A stretch of 64,000 nucleotides of DNA from Candidatus Aenigmatarchaeota archaeon (GTDB lineage: Archaea; Aenigmatarchaeota; Aenigmatarchaeia; PWEA01; JACQIF01): contig CP066684.1 in assembly GCA_016432325.1 (NCBI GenBank), forward strand, positions 124,001 to 188,000, read 5' to 3'. The notes under the pieces are model-generated. The model was not told the DNA's origin. It ran no database searches and saw nothing but the letters and a program-made list of their open reading frames with translations. This document shows positions 5,535-14,138 of the stretch, piece after piece. The translations under genes were made by a program, and so were the position numbers. Every line of letters begins with the position of its first letter. Position 1 is the stretch's first letter.

Positions 5535-8099
5535 ATGGGATTCTTGTCTGAAAAGGGCGAACAACTGGCCGTTGGCGCCGTTTTCGTATTGGCCCTCATG
5601 CTGTCGCTGACGATATTCCTGGGCGCGCAACCCGCCGAGGCTGCTCACCTGAACCAGCCAAACGCCACAGTGGCCTTTGGCAACAACACGTCGCAGTTGC
5701 TCGAATCCCCGTGGGGCTTCCAGAACCTCGTGCCGGGAGGCGCCAACACTACATACAGCCCAAGTTCTGCAAGAACGTACGTCTTCAACGTCAGCGTGGG
5801 CAACACCACGCCAGGTAGCAACGTGAGCGTCGACAACACATCAATCATATTCCAGCTCTGCGGTCCCAGCACCTCGTGCGGGAACTTCTCCTCGGGCAGC
5901 ACTCCGTTCCCATCAAACATAACGAAGGCAAACGCAAGCGCAGACGATCTTTCAGGAGGCACGATGGTCAACTTCTCCATCTCCTTCACGCAGTCACAGC
6001 TCGGCCGCGCAGGAACGTACAACTACACGTGGTACGTCCGAGCGACAGGCGACACGACAGCCAACAGCTCTAACGTAGACAACAGTCTCGGCAACGCCGT
6101 GGTCTTCGTCATATCCAAGAACTCCACGATAGCCAATAATACCTTCGTCTTTGTCAACACCAGCACAGTCAACCACAACCGCAATTACCCCAACTTCACG
6201 TATCCGAATACCACTGTAATAGGACTGGTCGGCAACAGCACGGCAGGCTTCAGCGCCAACGACGGCGTTAACGACACGCAGTTCGAGCTCTGGTACGTCA
6301 ACACCAGCAACGTCACCCAAGGGTTCAGAATCAACACGGCCAACGCGACAAGCGGGATACAGAACCTCACGGCCAACACAAACCTCGGCAATTCCACGTA
6401 CTACATAGTCTACAACTTCACCGGCGGCCAGAACTACACCAGCAACGCCACGAACAACATATCCATAGGAGTGCTCAAAGGCACCTTGGCGCTCAACACG
6501 ACGCTGAACGATGTGCCGGCCAACGCGACAGTGTCATATCCGGGAGCCACGACGGTGGTGGCCTTCGCCAACTCTACATCCGGTATGACAGACCTTACGT
6601 TCACTCTCCACGCGGTCAACATAACGACAAGCACTGCCATCCTCCTCAATAATACAGGTACTGGAGACCCCTCATCTGCAGGGTTCGCCACGGGAGCGGT
6701 AGCATATTACAACGCCTTGCCCCTTGGATTCGGCAACTACACGTTCCATTACAACACGACAGGTGGAGGCAACTGGTCCAGCGCGTCCAACTCCACGCTG
6801 AACACGACAGTGTTCCAAGGAGCCACCACAGTCATTATCAACCTCAACAACACATTCAGTGGGCGCCAATATGACATGGGCGACATAATAGGACAGAACG
6901 TGCAGTCCAACACAACGAGCGGGCCCGGACCATCTCCAACGGTCACTCTCTATAACAACTTCAGCGGCACTAACAAGACGGTGGCATCCGGAGTCGGGAC
7001 CGCCAACGCTTCCAACGTAACGGACACGAGCAAACCGACGATAACGGTCAGCCTGTCAGACTCCACGATTACGGTCAGGGAGAAGCAGACGATCACGTGC
7101 AGCGCAACCGATATCGGCGACATCGCCGTCGGCAACTACACGGTGTTTGCCAATACTACGGCAACCCTCAACTACACGGGATCCGCGCTCATCGAGGTGC
7201 CTGTGAAGGTGCAGATACTTTCACCGACGACGAGCGTGGTTATCACCAAGCCCGGTGGCGGTACGGTCTCTGCCTCGTGCGGCGACACCATCCTAGGCGA
7301 GTCCACCAACGAAGCCGGCACATATACCGTCAAAGTTACGGCCAAGGACAAGGCCCTGAACAGTGCAGACAAGTCCGTTACATTCGAGGCTGAAAAGGCA
7401 GGCGACGGCGGAACAAGCGGCGGTGGCGGTAGCAGCGGCGGCGGAAGCAGCGGCGGCGGAGCCGAGGTAACTAAGGAAGAGAACAAGATAACAATCATAA
7501 CCCCGGGCGCGGCCGCGATAACCAAGTTCACGGACGAGGAGCTCGGAATAAAGGAGATAACCATCTCTGTCCAGAACGAGGTTAAGGACATCACGATAAC
7601 CGTGACAAAGCTCGAGGGACAGCCCGCGTCCATAACCAAGACCGTGACGGAAACGGGCAAAGTCTTCAAGTACATGGACATCAAGGCCACGAACCTCGCA
7701 GCAGCAGACATAGACACGGTCAAGATCAAGTTCGCCGTCACAAAGGCGTGGCTGACAGCCAACAACATAGACGAGGGTAAGGTTTCCCTGTACAGATACA
7801 CGACCAACTGGGACAAGCTCACAACGGCAAAGGCCAGCGAGGACGCTGGCAATGTCTACTACAATGCAGACACGCCGGGCTTCTCAACCTTCGCGATAGG
7901 CGGAGAAGAAATCGCGGCATCTCCGGAGCAGCCACAGCCTGAACAGCCAACACAAGAGACAACGACAACAACCGCGCCATCCGGCGGCAACATCCTAGTC
8001 TGGATAGCGCTGGTGATTATCGTGATTGCGGCTGTTGTCTACTGGAAGAAGGACATGCTAACGGGCGGCAAGAAGGGATTTTCCTACAAGAAGAAGTAG
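5535..8099 (+). CDS. Giant surface protein with PGF-pre-PGF-like domain
   Basis: An 854-residue exported protein. Residues 1-37 form a signal peptide ending around AQPAEA. About 550 residues follow that are very rich in Asn, Thr and Ser with dozens of N-x-S/T sequons, as in heavily N-glycosylated S-layer proteins. A Gly/Ser linker (GGGGSSGGGSSGGG) near residue 630 leads to a beta domain (ITKFTDEELGIKEITISV to YYNADTPGFSTFAIGG) resembling the PGF-pre-PGF domain of archaeal surface proteins. A Thr/Pro stalk, one membrane helix (about 815-838) and a Lys-rich cytoplasmic tail end the protein. It is probably a main cell-envelope protein. No PGF-CTERM motif is seen, so it is anchored by its own helix. 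It has its own promoter and an SD. Confidence 0.8.
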   Translation: MGFLSEKGEQLAVGAVFVLALMLSLTIFLGAQPAEAAHLNQPNATVAFGNNTSQLLESPWGFQNLVPGGANTTYSPSSARTYVFNVSVGNTTPGSNVSVDNTSIIFQLCGPSTSCGNFSSGSTPFPSNITKANASADDLSGGTMVNFSISFTQSQLGRAGTYNYTWYVRATGDTTANSSNVDNSLGNAVVFVISKNSTIANNTFVFVNTSTVNHNRNYPNFTYPNTTVIGLVGNSTAGFSANDGVNDTQFELWYVNTSNVTQGFRINTANATSGIQNLTANTNLGNSTYYIVYNFTGGQNYTSNATNNISIGVLKGTLALNTTLNDVPANATVSYPGATTVVAFANSTSGMTDLTFTLHAVNITTSTAILLNNTGTGDPSSAGFATGAVAYYNALPLGFGNYTFHYNTTGGGNWSSASNSTLNTTVFQGATTVIINLNNTFSGRQYDMGDIIGQNVQSNTTSGPGPSPTVTLYNNFSGTNKTVASGVGTANASNVTDTSKPTITVSLSDSTITVREKQTITCSATDIGDIAVGNYTVFANTTATLNYTGSALIEVPVKVQILSPTTSVVITKPGGGTVSASCGDTILGESTNEAGTYTVKVTAKDKALNSADKSVTFEAEKAGDGGTSGGGGSSGGGSSGGGAEVTKEENKITIITPGAAAITKFTDEELGIKEITISVQNEVKDITITVTKLEGQPASITKTVTETGKVFKYMDIKATNLAAADIDTVKIKFAVTKAWLTANNIDEGKVSLYRYTTNWDKLTTAKASEDAGNVYYNADTPGFSTFAIGGEEIAASPEQPQPEQPTQETTTTTAPSGGNILVWIALVIIVIAAVVYWKKDMLTGGKKGFSYKKK

Positions 8100-8107
8100 T
8101 TGCGCCT

Positions 8108-8122
8108 TAGTTATTTTTTAAT
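8108..8122 (+). terminator. T-rich terminator after the surface-protein gene
   Basis: Shortly after the stop codon at 8099 the plus strand reads TTAGTTATTTTTTAA. Oligo-T tracts terminate archaeal RNA polymerase. The tract coincides with the last codons of the convergent gene at 8111-8743. Confidence 0.4.
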
Positions 8123-8743
8123 CCAGTCCTTAAGCTCTTTCAGGATGTTCTCCGCGCCTTCGTTGTCCACGATCTCCCAAGCGCGTTTGTATGGAGGGTC
8201 CTTGGCGTCCCTTGATTTCAGAGAGACCAACGCATCTTCCCCGAACGTCTGGGGCAGAACGATTGCGAGAGCGGCGTGAACGGGGATGTGGTTTCTCGTC
8301 ATCACGTCCTCGCCTGCGTAGCGTTCGTGAAACGTCTTCCAGTAGTCTCGAAGACGGCCTGGCCCCTCGTACATCAGGTTCACGTGCGCAAGCTCGTGAA
8401 CAAGCGTAAGCACGGCTCTGGAAGGCTCGGTCTTGCCCTCATGCGTTGTCAGGGTTAACGGATATCCAAAACCGTTGACCGCGTAGTTGACGACGAAACA
8501 GGTAACGGCGTCGTCCTTCCACGGCAGCCCGGTCGCCCGCTCTATTCCCTCTATGACCGCCCTTTCCTTCGGTTCCCATATCTCATACAGCTTGCGGGTG
8601 AAACCGAACGCCTGCGTTTTCGACAGCTCTCTGTCGAACGGTTTTACAGAAGGGTCGCGCGTATAGTGGCCGAAGCGGGCCCTGTAGAACGAACTGTCAT
8701 ACGGAGCAGAATAGACGAAATCCACCTTCACTTTTTCACCCAC
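8111..8743 (-). CDS. Putative zinc metalloprotease-like protein (HELAH)
   Basis: A 210-residue protein with a clear HExxH motif in LTLVHELAHVNLMYEGPGR at about residues 113-131, a zincin-type zinc site. There is no signal peptide, so it acts in the cytoplasm. A third ligand may be His or Glu in the following TFHERYAGED. No family is recognised beyond the motif. The start is GTG at 8743, 16 bp inside the end of the FEN-1 gene, so it is coupled to fen in one operon. This is the second small HExxH protein in the window, with no similarity outside the motif to the one at 1174. Confidence 0.6.
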   Translation of the reverse strand: MGEKVKVDFVYSAPYDSSFYRARFGHYTRDPSVKPFDRELSKTQAFGFTRKLYEIWEPKERAVIEGIERATGLPWKDDAVTCFVVNYAVNGFGYPLTLTTHEGKTEPSRAVLTLVHELAHVNLMYEGPGRLRDYWKTFHERYAGEDVMTRNHIPVHAALAIVLPQTFGEDALVSLKSRDAKDPPYKRAWEIVDNEGAENILKELKDWIKK

Positions 8744-9753
8744 TTGTCGAGCCTTTCCTGCCTCCCTTTGGCGTCTTCAAGCTTTTTAATGGCACTTTCG
8801 ATGCGTTCGCGCCCGAATTCGTGCTCGCTGACCATTATCCGCATTATCTCGTTGACATCAGGCTCGCGCCACTTCAATGTGTAATCGCGCGTCACAGGAG
8901 GGTTCATGAAAAATTCATAGACGTCGTGCGCGGAGACATCCCAACGCCATTCGAGTCCCTCTAACGCATGCGCAAGCGTCTTTTTCCTTTTCACGAGTTC
9001 CAGCGCCTTCTTGGGTCCTATTCCCCTGAAGCCGCCGGGATTGAAGTCCGTGCCTATGAGGACGCCTAGAACGACCAGCTGTTCTCTGTCGATTCCGTTC
9101 GCGCGCAGGGTATCGTCAAGACGAATCATTTCAGGCTCGACGTTCACGTAGACGCGTTTGCCCGGAAGCTTGCGCTTGCCCCCGACAGCGATGTTTCTGA
9201 GAAGCGTCGGCGCTCCGAAAAGAAGGCAGTCGTAGTCTTGCGACGAGACGGCCCACACCTCGCCTCTCTGTGCCATCGCGGCGGCCTGCGCCTCGCCTTC
9301 TGACGGAGCGTTTACGTAAGGAACGCCCATCGCCTCGAGAAGCTCCTTCGCGTCTGCTACTATATCGTCTGTCATGCTCGTGGACATCATGGCGTACTTG
9401 CGGGCCTCTTCCATGTCGCCCTTGGCGAGGGCTTCCTTGTGCAGCGCCTGCGCTTCCTCTTTCACGGCGCGCCTCTGTTCCACCGTCGTAGATTTGAAGA
9501 GCGGTGGAACACCGTCAAAAACGTAACACGGCTTGGCCCCATGCTCAAGAAGCTTTATCGTGCGGTAGAAAAGCCCGGAAAAATGCGACGTGACGCGGCC
9601 TTTGGAGTCACGCAGGGGCGTTCCGTCGGGCTGGCGTATTATCGTCAGGAACTGATAGAGAACGTTCATGGCGTCTATGGCAATTTTGCGGCCTGTCAGG
9701 TCTTCGAGAGTTATAGGCTTCCTGACGAGCATGCCTGAGATGTCAACGCCCAC
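8728..9753 (-). CDS. fen: Flap endonuclease FEN-1
   Basis: A 341-residue structure-specific nuclease that removes 5' flaps during Okazaki fragment maturation and repair. Both XPG domains are complete: N region with AIDAMN and YVFDGVPP, I region with APSEGEAQAAAMA and SSQDYDCLLFG, then the helix-hairpin-helix LIGTDFNPGGFRGIGPKKAL. The C-terminus QERLDKWVKK fits a PCNA-binding PIP box (QxxLxxW). The start is GTG at 9753 giving the invariant MGVDI-type N-terminus. It lies 27 bp after gpmA and may also use a TATA-like ACTATATATG near 9786. Confidence 0.95.
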   Translation of the reverse strand: MGVDISGMLVRKPITLEDLTGRKIAIDAMNVLYQFLTIIRQPDGTPLRDSKGRVTSHFSGLFYRTIKLLEHGAKPCYVFDGVPPLFKSTTVEQRRAVKEEAQALHKEALAKGDMEEARKYAMMSTSMTDDIVADAKELLEAMGVPYVNAPSEGEAQAAAMAQRGEVWAVSSQDYDCLLFGAPTLLRNIAVGGKRKLPGKRVYVNVEPEMIRLDDTLRANGIDREQLVVLGVLIGTDFNPGGFRGIGPKKALELVKRKKTLAHALEGLEWRWDVSAHDVYEFFMNPPVTRDYTLKWREPDVNEIMRIMVSEHEFGRERIESAIKKLEDAKGRQERLDKWVKK

Positions 9754-9780
9754 GCGATCCCCGTTCTGTATTGAATGGAA

Positions 9781-10392
9781 TCATATATAGTTCTTCGTTA
9801 TGAAGAGGCCGTCCACTGTCTCTGACGATTCGTAGAACAGAGGCGCGTCCCACGGTATCTCAAGCTTTGCGACCGCCTCCTTGCTCAGACCGTCCAGATG
9901 CTTTACGAGCGCGCGGATGCTGTTGCCGTGGGCCACGACAAGCACGTTAGAACCCGCAGCGATGTCCGGTAGGATATTGCTCCTCCAGTAAGGCAGGACG
10001 CGTTCTGAAGTGTCGCTGAGGCTCTCGCCGTTCGGCGGCCGGCCTTCGAAAGAGCGCCGCCATTGCATGAACTGCTCTTCGCCGTATTTCCTGCGTATCT
10101 CGTCCTTGTTCATGCCTTGAAGGTCCCCGTAGTTCCGCTCGTTCAGGGCCGCGCTCCTCTCGGTGGGGACGCCGTTCATGCCCAGTTCGGAGAGAACGAT
10201 GTCCGCGGTCTGAATGGCCCTTTGCATCGAGGACGTGTGGAGCTTGTCTATCTTGCGGCCCACAAGCTTCTTCGCGGCCGTCCTGGCGTCTTCCTCGCCT
10301 CTTGGGCTCAGCGGAACTTCGGCCCATCCCGTGAAGCGGTTCTCCGCGTTCCATTGGGACTGGCCGTGGCGCAATAGGATTAGGTCTGTCAT
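9781..10392 (-). CDS. gpmA: 2,3-bisphosphoglycerate-dependent phosphoglycerate mutase type
   Basis: About 203 residues with the histidine phosphatase fold. Motifs: LLRHGQSQWNAENRFTGW with the phospho-accepting His near the N-terminus, ERNYGDLQGMNK with the catalytic Glu, RRSFEGRPPNGESL, and VVAHGNSIRALVKHL with the second His. These are diagnostic of the cofactor-dependent mutase that interconverts 3- and 2-phosphoglycerate. Most archaea use the unrelated cofactor-independent enzyme, so this looks like a gene of bacterial origin. It is shorter than E. coli GpmA (250). ATG at 10392 is chosen because a TATA (10416-10425) lies 27 bp upstream. Confidence 0.85.
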   Translation of the reverse strand: MTDLILLRHGQSQWNAENRFTGWAEVPLSPRGEEDARTAAKKLVGRKIDKLHTSSMQRAIQTADIVLSELGMNGVPTERSAALNERNYGDLQGMNKDEIRRKYGEEQFMQWRRSFEGRPPNGESLSDTSERVLPYWRSNILPDIAAGSNVLVVAHGNSIRALVKHLDGLSKEAVAKLEIPWDAPLFYESSETVDGLFITKNYI

Positions 10393-10428
10393 CGGTTTCA
10401 GAAGCACGCATAAAGATAAAAATACCCT

Positions 10429-11493
10429 TTACGCTTCCGTGCTTTCCGTTCTTGGCACAATTAAACTGACAATCTCCCCCGCAGCTTCAGGCAGTCCGTT
10501 CGAATAGGCGTTGATACGCGACGCTAATGTCGTGTAGAGCATATATGCCGGCATTAGAGGCGCGGCCAGAACGTCGCGAGTTCCCAGCTTATCGCCAGAC
10601 GCCGCGGCAAGCCCTGCAACAACCGCGCCGCTTGTAACGGCCCACGACGCCGCCTTGTTCAGCGCAGAAGGATCTCCTCTGATTGCAGAGTCGCAGATGT
10701 CGTAGATGCCGAGGGGGATTGTGATGTGCGACGAGACGGCCAGCCACGACGCGGCAGAGAGGCCATTCGGTCTCAGCATGTTCCGCGCAATATACGGAGC
10801 TTCTTTAGCGAGCACGCGCTGGCATCCCCTCTCCCAGCCTGCCCTTTGTCTGGAATGTTGTCCAAGCGTGCGCGGCGCCACTGTTCTGACCTCAATCTCC
10901 GGAATGAAGCCGGCTTTGTAACCGTCTTTCTGAATCTTAATCGTCAGCTCCATGTCGTCTCCCAGATATTCGCCGCTGTGATCGTCGAGAGCATCCTCGA
11001 GAACGCTGCGCCTGTAGATGCTGCCGGCGCCGGGCGTTATCATTTGCCTTCCTCCAAGCAGGCGCCTGAAGCCGTTAGCCATCTTGTATTCCAGAGATTG
11101 CATGCTTCCAAACACGCCTCCGGGGTTCGCCACGTTCATCCGGAAAGCCGCGGCCGCGTATCCTTTCTCCTCCATGCGGCCGCATGCCCACTCCAGATCC
11201 TCCGGCGCGCTGACTATCCGCGTGTCGTCATCCGTAGTAACCACGTAATCTATGTCCTGCGGCAGTCCGTTGACGGCTTTCTTGACCGCACCGACCTTGC
11301 GGCCGTTGACCGCCATCCTGAGAAGCTTCGGTCCCGGCGGGCTGTTGCTTGAAAAGCGCTCTATCTCGCCCAGAGTGCCGTCCGTTGAGGCGTCATCGAC
11401 GAGCGTCATCCGCTGGACGTGCGCGCTGTTGGATTCAAGGCTCGCGCGTATCGTATCGGCGCCGTTGTAGACGGGAACGACAATCTCGTACAT
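10429..11493 (-). CDS. Family 2 glycosyltransferase, membrane associated
   Basis: About 354 residues. The N-terminal GT-A domain starts YEIVVPVYNGADTIRASL, with LVDDASTDGT and the metal-binding TTDDDTR. Later motifs GEYLGDDMELTIKIQ (catalytic Asp region) and QHSRQRAGWERGCQ (Q/RxxRW-like) match processive GT2 enzymes such as N-acetylglucosaminyl transferases. Two or three C-terminal hydrophobic segments anchor it. It probably builds an envelope polysaccharide or glycan; donor and acceptor are unknown. A TATA at 11522-11531 and ATG 11493 fit a nearly leaderless mRNA; GTG 11502 is an alternative start. Confidence 0.8.
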   Translation of the reverse strand: MYEIVVPVYNGADTIRASLESNSAHVQRMTLVDDASTDGTLGEIERFSSNSPPGPKLLRMAVNGRKVGAVKKAVNGLPQDIDYVVTTDDDTRIVSAPEDLEWACGRMEEKGYAAAAFRMNVANPGGVFGSMQSLEYKMANGFRRLLGGRQMITPGAGSIYRRSVLEDALDDHSGEYLGDDMELTIKIQKDGYKAGFIPEIEVRTVAPRTLGQHSRQRAGWERGCQRVLAKEAPYIARNMLRPNGLSAASWLAVSSHITIPLGIYDICDSAIRGDPSALNKAASWAVTSGAVVAGLAAASGDKLGTRDVLAAPLMPAYMLYTTLASRINAYSNGLPEAAGEIVSLIVPRTESTEA

Positions 11494-11561
11494 AGATATC
11501 ACTACTAGTAGATGACAGAAGCTATATATACCTCAATTTGGCCTATCTCTGTTCTACGGGC

Positions 11562-11702
11562 CTTTATATACCTTTTGTGCGAACACACGCCATACCTTTG
11601 GGATTCACCCGGTTTCGACTTGGTGAAATCCGACTCGGTGATTTAATGGATGAAATACAAGAATTTCAAACCTACCTCGCCTGCATAGGGGTGGCGATGT
11701 AG
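11562..11702 (+). promoter_or_regulatory. rpsO leader: promoter, hairpin and in-frame upstream ORF
   Basis: A TATA box (TTTATATA, about 11564-11571) predicts a start near 11592. The leader of about 110 nt contains a 9 bp stem with one bulge (GGATTCACC 11601-11609 with GGTGAAATCC 11622-11631). An 18-codon ORF (11646-11702, MDEIQEF...) then ends in TAG directly touching the ATG of S15 and in the same frame. In bacteria S15 represses itself through its leader; a similar loop here is an inference. Confidence 0.5.
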
Positions 11703-12158
11703 ATGGCAAGAATGCACTCCGGAAAGCACGGGAAATCCCGCTCAAAGCGGCCGATACGCAAGACCGTTCCCAAGTGGGTCCGTTACAAGCCGGACGAAGT
11801 GGAAAAGCTCGTTCTGAAGCTCGCCAAGGAAGGCCGGACGTCGGCGCAGATAGGCACTCTCCTGCGGGACGAATACGGCGTGCCGCACGTCAAGGAGATA
11901 ACAGGCAAGCGTCTCGTCGCGATACTGGCGGCGCATGACCTCGAGCCCCAGCTGCCCGAAGACCTTTTCAGCCTGATGAAGCGCGCCGTGCACATCATGG
12001 AACACCTCGTCAAGCACAAGCACGATCCTTTCGCGATACACGGTCTCGAGCTCACGGAATCCAAGATAAGGAGACTCGGCAAGTATTACAAGAGGAAAGG
12101 CAGGCTCCCGGAAACCTGGGCGTATGACCGCGAGCAGGCCAGACTGTTGGTTAAGTGA
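11703..12158 (+). CDS. rps15: 30S ribosomal protein S15
   Basis: A 151-residue archaeal/eukaryotic-type S15 (S13e). It has the archaeal N-terminal extension MARMHSGKHGKSRSKRP before the conserved helical core, with LVLKLAKEGRTSAQIGTLLRD, GVPHVKEITGKR and the C-terminal KYYKRKGRLPETWAYD. It binds 16S rRNA in the central domain and is an early assembly protein. The start directly follows a TAG codon that ends an in-frame leader ORF. S3Ae follows after 5 bp. Confidence 0.95.
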   Translation: MARMHSGKHGKSRSKRPIRKTVPKWVRYKPDEVEKLVLKLAKEGRTSAQIGTLLRDEYGVPHVKEITGKRLVAILAAHDLEPQLPEDLFSLMKRAVHIMEHLVKHKHDPFAIHGLELTESKIRRLGKYYKRKGRLPETWAYDREQARLLVK

Positions 12159-12163
12159 TTGCA

Positions 12164-12799
12164 ATGGCTGACGAAAAACAGGCGCAGAAACAGAAGGGAC
12201 CGCAGACAGCCGAGAGCTCGGCCGTTCAGAAGCAGAAGGCTGCCGCTAAGGCGACGTGGAAAGGCAAGGAGTGGTACGAGCTCGTCGCTCCGAAGCTCTT
12301 CGGCGAACGCGTCATCGCAGAGACGCCGGCGTCTGACATCGAACAGCTCAAGGGCCGAACGGTCACAGTGAACGCCTCGGTGCTCACTGGCAATCCTTCC
12401 AAATACTACTTCAAGATTTTCTTCAGAATCGCGGACGTGAGCGGACGCAAGGCCGCGTGCGAGTACATAGGCCACGAGTGTTCGCGCGATTTCATATCCA
12501 GAATGGTTCGCAGGCGCTCGAAGCGCATAGACACGCGCGACGTCGTCACGCTTAAAGACGGCAAGCGCGTCGTCGTCAAAGTAATCGCGACAACCATAAG
12601 GCCGACGAAAACCTCCATAGTTTCGGAAGTGGCGAAGAGGATATCGGCGAGCGTCGCCAAAACGGTGTCGACGATGGAGACAGACGATCTCATAAAGGAG
12701 ATGCTTGCCGGATCCCTGCAGAAGAGCGTCCGCACAGAGGTTTCAAAAGTCTATCCGCTGCGCGAGCTGGAGATAAACAAGACCGAAATGGTCGCGTAG
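12164..12799 (+). CDS. rps3ae: 30S ribosomal protein S3Ae
   Basis: About 211 residues, the archaeal homologue of eukaryotic eS1. A basic/Gln-rich N-terminus is followed by the conserved KGKEWYELVAPKLFGERVI, GRTVTVNASVLTG and a C-terminal LYPLRELEINKTEMV-like end. It sits on the small-subunit platform near the mRNA exit. The start is taken at ATG 12164 with a GTGATT anti-SD match just upstream; GTG 12155 is possible. It forms an operon with S15. Confidence 0.93.
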   Translation: MADEKQAQKQKGPQTAESSAVQKQKAAAKATWKGKEWYELVAPKLFGERVIAETPASDIEQLKGRTVTVNASVLTGNPSKYYFKIFFRIADVSGRKAACEYIGHECSRDFISRMVRRRSKRIDTRDVVTLKDGKRVVVKVIATTIRPTKTSIVSEVAKRISASVAKTVSTMETDDLIKEMLAGSLQKSVRTEVSKVYPLRELEINKTEMVA

Positions 12800-12825
12800 A
12801 AAAATATCGTCTGGAGCAGCAGTCA

Positions 12826-12909
12826 TCTTTTTATACTCGCGCGACGAATCTATTCCGTACTCTTTCTTGGGCGTGCGTCGTTGGTGTACACTCACCAAAG
12901 TGATTAACA
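12826..12909 (+). promoter_or_regulatory. dacZ promoter and leader hairpin
   Basis: A TATA box (TTTTTATACT, about 12829-12838) predicts a transcript start near 12858. The leader carries the perfect inverted repeat TTGGTG/CACCAA (12881-12886 and 12893-12898, 6 nt loop) immediately before the SD GTGATT and the GTG start at 12910. The hairpin could limit ribosome access. Basis: repeat seen; regulation inferred. Confidence 0.5.
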
Positions 12910-13731
12910 GTGATCCACCGGTACCTCGGAGAAGCGACGCAGGAGATAGCCAAAGCGACGCGCGCGAACACACTCGTCTTCATAAGCAAGTTCGGCAGCG
13001 CGGACGAGAAGGTTCCCATAAAGCTCATCGTCGTGAGGGAGGTTGGCACGACCGTCCGCCGCGAGTCGCGAACCCTTGAAATCAAGAGACTGCCGCCGAC
13101 GTCGATAATGCAGATTCGCCAGATAGTTCTCGAGGCCGTCAACCAGAAGCTGTTGCATCCCGGCGAGAAGGTATTCTGCATCGCCGATTCTTCTTTGGGA
13201 GAGGGCTTTGAAGGACTGATGTTCATCTTCACGATAAACGACGAGTTCATGGCTTTCACGACGCGCGACCTGCAGGAAAAGGTCGAGAGTTCCGTGTTCA
13301 ACTCCGTCTTGGCCGTTGCGAAGGAACTGGCACGCGAGGGGCGCGAAGGCAGGAAGATAGGAACGGCCTTTTTGATAGGCGATCACGAGAGCGTGATGGC
13401 CAAGAGCAAGCAGCTCGTACTCAACCCGTTCTCCGGCCACCCCATGGAACTGCGCAACGTCAGCGATCCGCGTTTCAAGGAGACCCTGAAGGAGTTCAGC
13501 CAGATAGACGGTGTGTTCGTTATAGACAACGAGGGGTTCGTCCACGCCGCCGGGCGCTACTTAAACGCCGATATAGGGCTCGTGAACTTCCCCGGGCTGG
13601 GAACGCGCCACCACGCCTGCGCGTCGATGACAAAGATGACGTCAAGCGTAGGTGTCGTTGTTTCAGAGAGCGGCGGGACAGTCCGCGTCTTCAAGGGTGG
13701 GAACCTGATTCTCGAGGAACGCGTGAACTAG
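12910..13731 (+). CDS. dacZ: Diadenylate cyclase DacZ (c-di-AMP synthase)
   Basis: A 273-residue protein with an N-terminal archaeal domain and a C-terminal DAC domain. The DAC motifs are present as IDGVFVIDNEGFVHAAGRYL (DGA-type motif, here DGV) and GLGTRHHACASMTKM (RHR-type motif, here RHH), then SESGGTVRVFKGG. DacZ-type enzymes convert two ATP to c-di-AMP, which signals osmotic state in Euryarchaeota. The start is GTG 12910 with the SD GTGATT. It has its own promoter after S3Ae. The 3' end overlaps the convergent gene by 4 bp. The substitutions at the third positions of both motifs are worth testing. Confidence 0.82.
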   Translation: MIHRYLGEATQEIAKATRANTLVFISKFGSADEKVPIKLIVVREVGTTVRRESRTLEIKRLPPTSIMQIRQIVLEAVNQKLLHPGEKVFCIADSSLGEGFEGLMFIFTINDEFMAFTTRDLQEKVESSVFNSVLAVAKELAREGREGRKIGTAFLIGDHESVMAKSKQLVLNPFSGHPMELRNVSDPRFKETLKEFSQIDGVFVIDNEGFVHAAGRYLNADIGLVNFPGLGTRHHACASMTKMTSSVGVVVSESGGTVRVFKGGNLILEERVN

Positions 13732-14120
13732 GCAGCTGCCTTGTTCGCCGCGTACCGATGCCGCTCGTGGGCGTCCCTCAATTCGAAGAACTCATCAGGG
13801 ACGGGGAGCTTCCCTTCAATAAGGTGGCGCTGCAGCTCCTCGATGCAGTCCGCAGTTACCCAAGGTTCGACGTGCGAGAGGCCTTGCCTGCCGACATCGA
13901 GCTGGTAGTCTACGGCCTTCTGGTAGGCTCGCATATTAAGCTCCTGAAGTTCGGGAATGGCTATGCCGGTCTGCGCGGATAGTTGTTCGGCCTTCTCCAG
14001 CGTCGTGAGTATCGTGTCCGTGGCGTATGGCGCGTCCAAAAGGCGCTTGGCTGAAGAAAGGTAGTCGTTTAGTCGTCTCTCTGCGTTTCTCAGTTCCTTG
14101 CTTTTCCTGTTCCCCCACAT
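13728..14120 (-). CDS. Conserved helical protein, unknown function
   Basis: A 130-residue hydrophilic, mostly alpha-helical protein (ELRNAERRLNDYLSSAKRLL, TTLEKAEQLSAQTGIAIPEL). No signal peptide, membrane segment or catalytic motif is seen. It starts 18 bp after a small membrane protein gene, with a G-rich SD GGGGGAT, so the two are likely co-transcribed. No family recognised. Confidence 0.55.
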   Translation of the reverse strand: MWGNRKSKELRNAERRLNDYLSSAKRLLDAPYATDTILTTLEKAEQLSAQTGIAIPELQELNMRAYQKAVDYQLDVGRQGLSHVEPWVTADCIEELQRHLIEGKLPVPDEFFELRDAHERHRYAANKAAA

Positions 14121-14138
14121 GCCAATCCCCCGATTAAC

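Noticed and set aside
10726-11352. A 208-codon frame antisense to the glycosyltransferase
   Set aside because: Shadow frame caused by codon bias; no initiation signal.
11646-11702. Read-through of the TAG before rps15 (recoded stop, pyrrolysine)
   Set aside because: TAG, TAA and TGA all end well-defined genes in the window and no sign of recoding machinery is present; a plain leader ORF is simpler.
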